The position numbers and the translations under genes are program-made. Source: an uncultured bacterium (lineage in GTDB: Bacteria > Bacillota > Clostridia > Lachnospirales > Lachnospiraceae). Taken from it: a stretch of 32,941 bases of DNA. How positions within the stretch are numbered: the first letter of the stretch is position 1; each line of letters begins with the position of its first letter. Below are positions 31,246-32,941 of this stretch, piece by piece. The notes under the pieces were generated by a model. The model saw only the letters and a list, made by a program, of their open reading frames with translations. It searched no databases and had not been told where the DNA came from. The stretch is from positions 1 to 32,941 of the forward strand of contig CAJMNR010000039.1 in the NCBI GenBank assembly GCA_905214875.1. The letters are read 5' to 3'.

Positions 31246-32391
31246 ATGAAAAAGTTTGAAATCAAGACAAAGATTCACTTTGGAGAAAACGCGCTAGAGC
31301 GTCTTACAACGATTCCTTATAAACGAGTGCTGATTATTACGGATCCTTTTATCACAAAGACTGAGATGATGAAACTGATTACGAATCCGTTAACGATGAG
31401 TGGAATCGCCTACGAGACCTTTAGTGATGTAGTACCGGATGCACCAGTAGATAAAATAGTAAATGGAGTCAAGAAGTTATTAGAATATAAGCCGGAAGCA
31501 ATCGTTGCGGTTGGTGGTGGTTCTGCAATTGATTCCGCAAAAGCAATCCGTGAGTTTGCACTTAAGATTGATGATTATGCAGAAGTTGGGTTAATTGCAA
31601 TTCCAACAACAAGCGGGACAGGTTCGGAGGTTACCTCATTTGCAGTGGTAAATGACACTGACGCCCAAGTAAAATATCCTTTAGTATCCAATCGTTTGGC
31701 TGCGGATGAAGCAATCCTTGATGCCAGATTGGTTACAAGCGTGCCGCCTGCAGTTACGGCAGCAACGGGAATGGATGTATTTACCCATGCCTTGGAAGCC
31801 TATGTCAGCACAGAGCATAATGAGTTTGCATCTGCACTTGCAGAAAAGGCAATCGAGATCTGCGGTGTGTTCTTGCTTCGTGCTTATCTTGACGGAAATG
31901 ACACCCATGCAAGACAAAAGATGCATGTTGCTTCCTGTCTTGCGGGCCTTGCGTTTAATTCTGCTTCCTTAGGAGTGAATCATGGAATGGCGCATCAGTT
32001 AGGGGCACAGTTTCATATTCCGCATGGAGCAGCAAATGCAATGCTTCTTCCTTATGTGATTGAATACAATACGGATATACATAAACAGTCTAAGAGCCAA
32101 AAGGAATATCTTGCGCATGTGAAGCGTTATGCTAGAGTTGCGCATCTGTTAGGCCTTAGTAGTTACAATGAGATTATGAGTGTGCGTTCTTTAGTTTCTT
32201 GGACGCAGTTTATGATGAAAGAAATGAATATGCCTATGAGGGTTTCGGACTTGTCTCATATTTCCATTGCGGATTATATGAGCAAAGTGGAGGTGATGGC
32301 TGAGGCTGCTTTGAAGGATGCCTGTACGGCAACCAACCCTAGGCCAATCGACAAGGAGGCCATTATGCAAATTTACCGCTGTTTGTGGTGA
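31246..32391 (+). CDS. iron-type alcohol dehydrogenase (1-propanol dehydrogenase, PduQ/FucO-like)
   Basis: 381-residue group III alcohol dehydrogenase: NAD-binding GGGSAIDSAKAI (about 87-98), IPTTSGTGSEVTSFAVV (about 120-136), and Fe ligands D177 and H181 (GMDVFTHALEAY), H246 (NHGMAHQLG) and H260 (IPHG). PduQ-type enzymes reduce propionaldehyde to propanol; FucO-type reduce lactaldehyde to propanediol. Both activities are needed here, and the zinc-type enzyme at 24940 could do the other one. No N-terminal encapsulation helix is visible: it starts directly with the domain (KKFEIKTKIHFGENAL). Follows the regulator by 11 bases with GTAGGAGC. Confidence 0.88.
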   Translation: MKKFEIKTKIHFGENALERLTTIPYKRVLIITDPFITKTEMMKLITNPLTMSGIAYETFSDVVPDAPVDKIVNGVKKLLEYKPEAIVAVGGGSAIDSAKAIREFALKIDDYAEVGLIAIPTTSGTGSEVTSFAVVNDTDAQVKYPLVSNRLAADEAILDARLVTSVPPAVTAATGMDVFTHALEAYVSTEHNEFASALAEKAIEICGVFLLRAYLDGNDTHARQKMHVASCLAGLAFNSASLGVNHGMAHQLGAQFHIPHGAANAMLLPYVIEYNTDIHKQSKSQKEYLAHVKRYARVAHLLGLSSYNEIMSVRSLVSWTQFMMKEMNMPMRVSDLSHISIADYMSKVEVMAEAALKDACTATNPRPIDKEAIMQIYRCLW

Positions 32392-32481
32392 GTTGGCTGG
32401 CGCACTTGGGGGATTGGAGTTGCTTTTAAGAAAAATATTGTGGTTTTTCGATCTAAAAAATTGGAGGGCGTGCATACCGTT

Positions 32482-32588
32482 GTTTTCCCCTTCCTCTACA
32501 TATGGCTCGTATGTTTCCTGCTGACAGACACCTTGCGGTGTTTGCCCTCATGAAACATACGAGCCATATGTAATGTCAGAGGGAAAAC
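32482..32588. repeat. nested inverted repeat with perfect 20-bp stem
   Basis: An outer stem gttttccc/gggaaaac (32482-32489, 32581-32588); a perfect 20-bp stem at 32498-32517 and 32552-32571; and an inner hairpin acacc/ggtgt (about 32529-32541). It lies 90 bases after the iron alcohol dehydrogenase stop and has no gene inside. It could end the microcompartment transcript or be a small palindromic mobile element. The span 32392-32481 shows nothing else. Confidence 0.85.
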
Positions 32589-32667
32589 ATCTGGTATTGC
32601 ACGGACCTCCATTTTTTAGCTTGAAGGTTGTGATATTTTTCTTAAACGCAACAATGCAATTTACGAT

Positions 32668-32941
32668 GCGCCAGCCGTTTTACAAGAACAGCGAAGCTGT
32701 TCTTACCCAAAAGATAAGTTTCACAAGGACGAAAAACCGTTGGCTGTCGCATTCTTGCGCCAGCCGCTTTTCAAGAATAGCGATGCTATTCTTTCCCAAA
32801 AGACGAGTTTCACAAGGGCGAAAAACATTTGGCTGTGCGCCAGTTAGGTATTTGGGAGTTTGGAGGAGTATGAGGGCGTCAGCCGTTTTTCAAGAATAGC
32901 GATGCTATTCTTTCCCAAAAGACGAGTTTCACAAGGGCGAA
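32668..32941. repeat. three-copy ~70-base interspersed repeat with internal hairpin, cut by window end
   Basis: Copies begin with gcgccagccg-type sequence at 32668, 32757 and 32876 and continue through a hairpin, cccaaaag, (g)agtttcacaagg and gcgaa(aaac). The hairpin is aagaacagc/gctgttctt in copy 1 and aagaatagc/gctattctt in copies 2 and 3. Copies 1 and 2 are followed by ttggctg, roughly the reverse complement of the starting cagcc, giving each unit rough terminal inverted repeats. Starting points are 89 and 119 bases apart. No gene overlaps; a 108-codon open frame across it is just translated repeat. Confidence 0.85.

Noticed and set aside
32573..32899. A 108-codon plus-strand open frame at the right end
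   Set aside because: It is simply the translation of the nested palindrome and the repeat copies, has no ribosome site, and shows no protein-like composition.
32668..32941. Possible CRISPR array
   Set aside because: Repeat units are about 70 bases, spacing is uneven (89 and 119), copies are imperfect and no cas gene is nearby.

Overview
The window reads as chromosomal DNA of a low-GC, spore-forming, anaerobic Firmicute, most likely a Lachnospiraceae/Lachnoclostridium relative. The grounds are strong AGGAGG-type ribosome binding sites, TTGACA/TATAAT promoters with 17-base spacers, a LysM + GH18 spore-cortex-type hydrolase, a B. subtilis-type iron-sulfur PurF, and a B12-independent (glycyl radical) propanediol microcompartment locus of the type known from Clostridium phytofermentans and Roseburia inulinivorans. 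The species assignment is inference.

Left part (1-8.2 kb): a small cassette (54-residue ribbon-helix-helix protein, secreted 132-residue protein, 39-residue membrane peptide) lies between two copies of a 61-base hairpin repeat. It is followed by a membrane acyltransferase (minus), a secreted Big2 + 3D-domain cell wall protein, a two-gene FAD oxidoreductase operon resembling anaerobic glycerol-3-phosphate oxidation genes (minus), a methyl-accepting chemotaxis protein, and a stand-alone 61-residue BFD-like [2Fe-2S] protein (minus).

Middle (8.2-17.7 kb): purC, purF and purB on the plus strand, each gap carrying hairpins or a short promoter-like stretch. Downstream of purB is a striking array of six perfect hairpins, four of which form two tandem 57-base units whose stems differ by paired changes. 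Then come a GNAT acetyltransferase, a minus-strand pair (GT4-type glycosyltransferase plus an unrecognised 282-residue partner), the LysM/GH18 protein and a PHP-domain phosphatase/hydrolase.

Right part (17.8-32.4 kb): one complete glycyl radical microcompartment (GRM) locus. Two promoters (17881 and 22148) share A-rich 'AAACCACATA' upstream motifs. Unit 1 encodes the glycyl radical propanediol dehydratase, its activating enzyme, a PduU/EutS-like shell protein and a PduV/EutP-like GTPase. Unit 2 encodes a fuculose-1-phosphate-type aldolase with a C-terminal encapsulation helix, a GlcG/HbpS-like protein, CoA-acylating aldehyde dehydrogenase PduP, a zinc-type alcohol dehydrogenase, four BMC-H shell proteins, phosphotransacylase PduL, a pentamer vertex protein, a PduS/RnfC-like flavoprotein, a PduT-like Fe-S trimer, a DeoR-family regulator and an iron-type alcohol dehydrogenase. 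Inferred pathway: fuculose-1-P or rhamnulose-1-P gives lactaldehyde, then 1,2-propanediol, then propionaldehyde, then propanol plus propionyl-CoA, and finally propionyl-phosphate, with CoA and NAD recycled inside the shell.

Right edge (32.4-32.9 kb): noncoding. It holds a nested inverted repeat with a perfect 20-bp stem, followed by three copies of a ~70-base repeat, each with an internal hairpin, running off the window.
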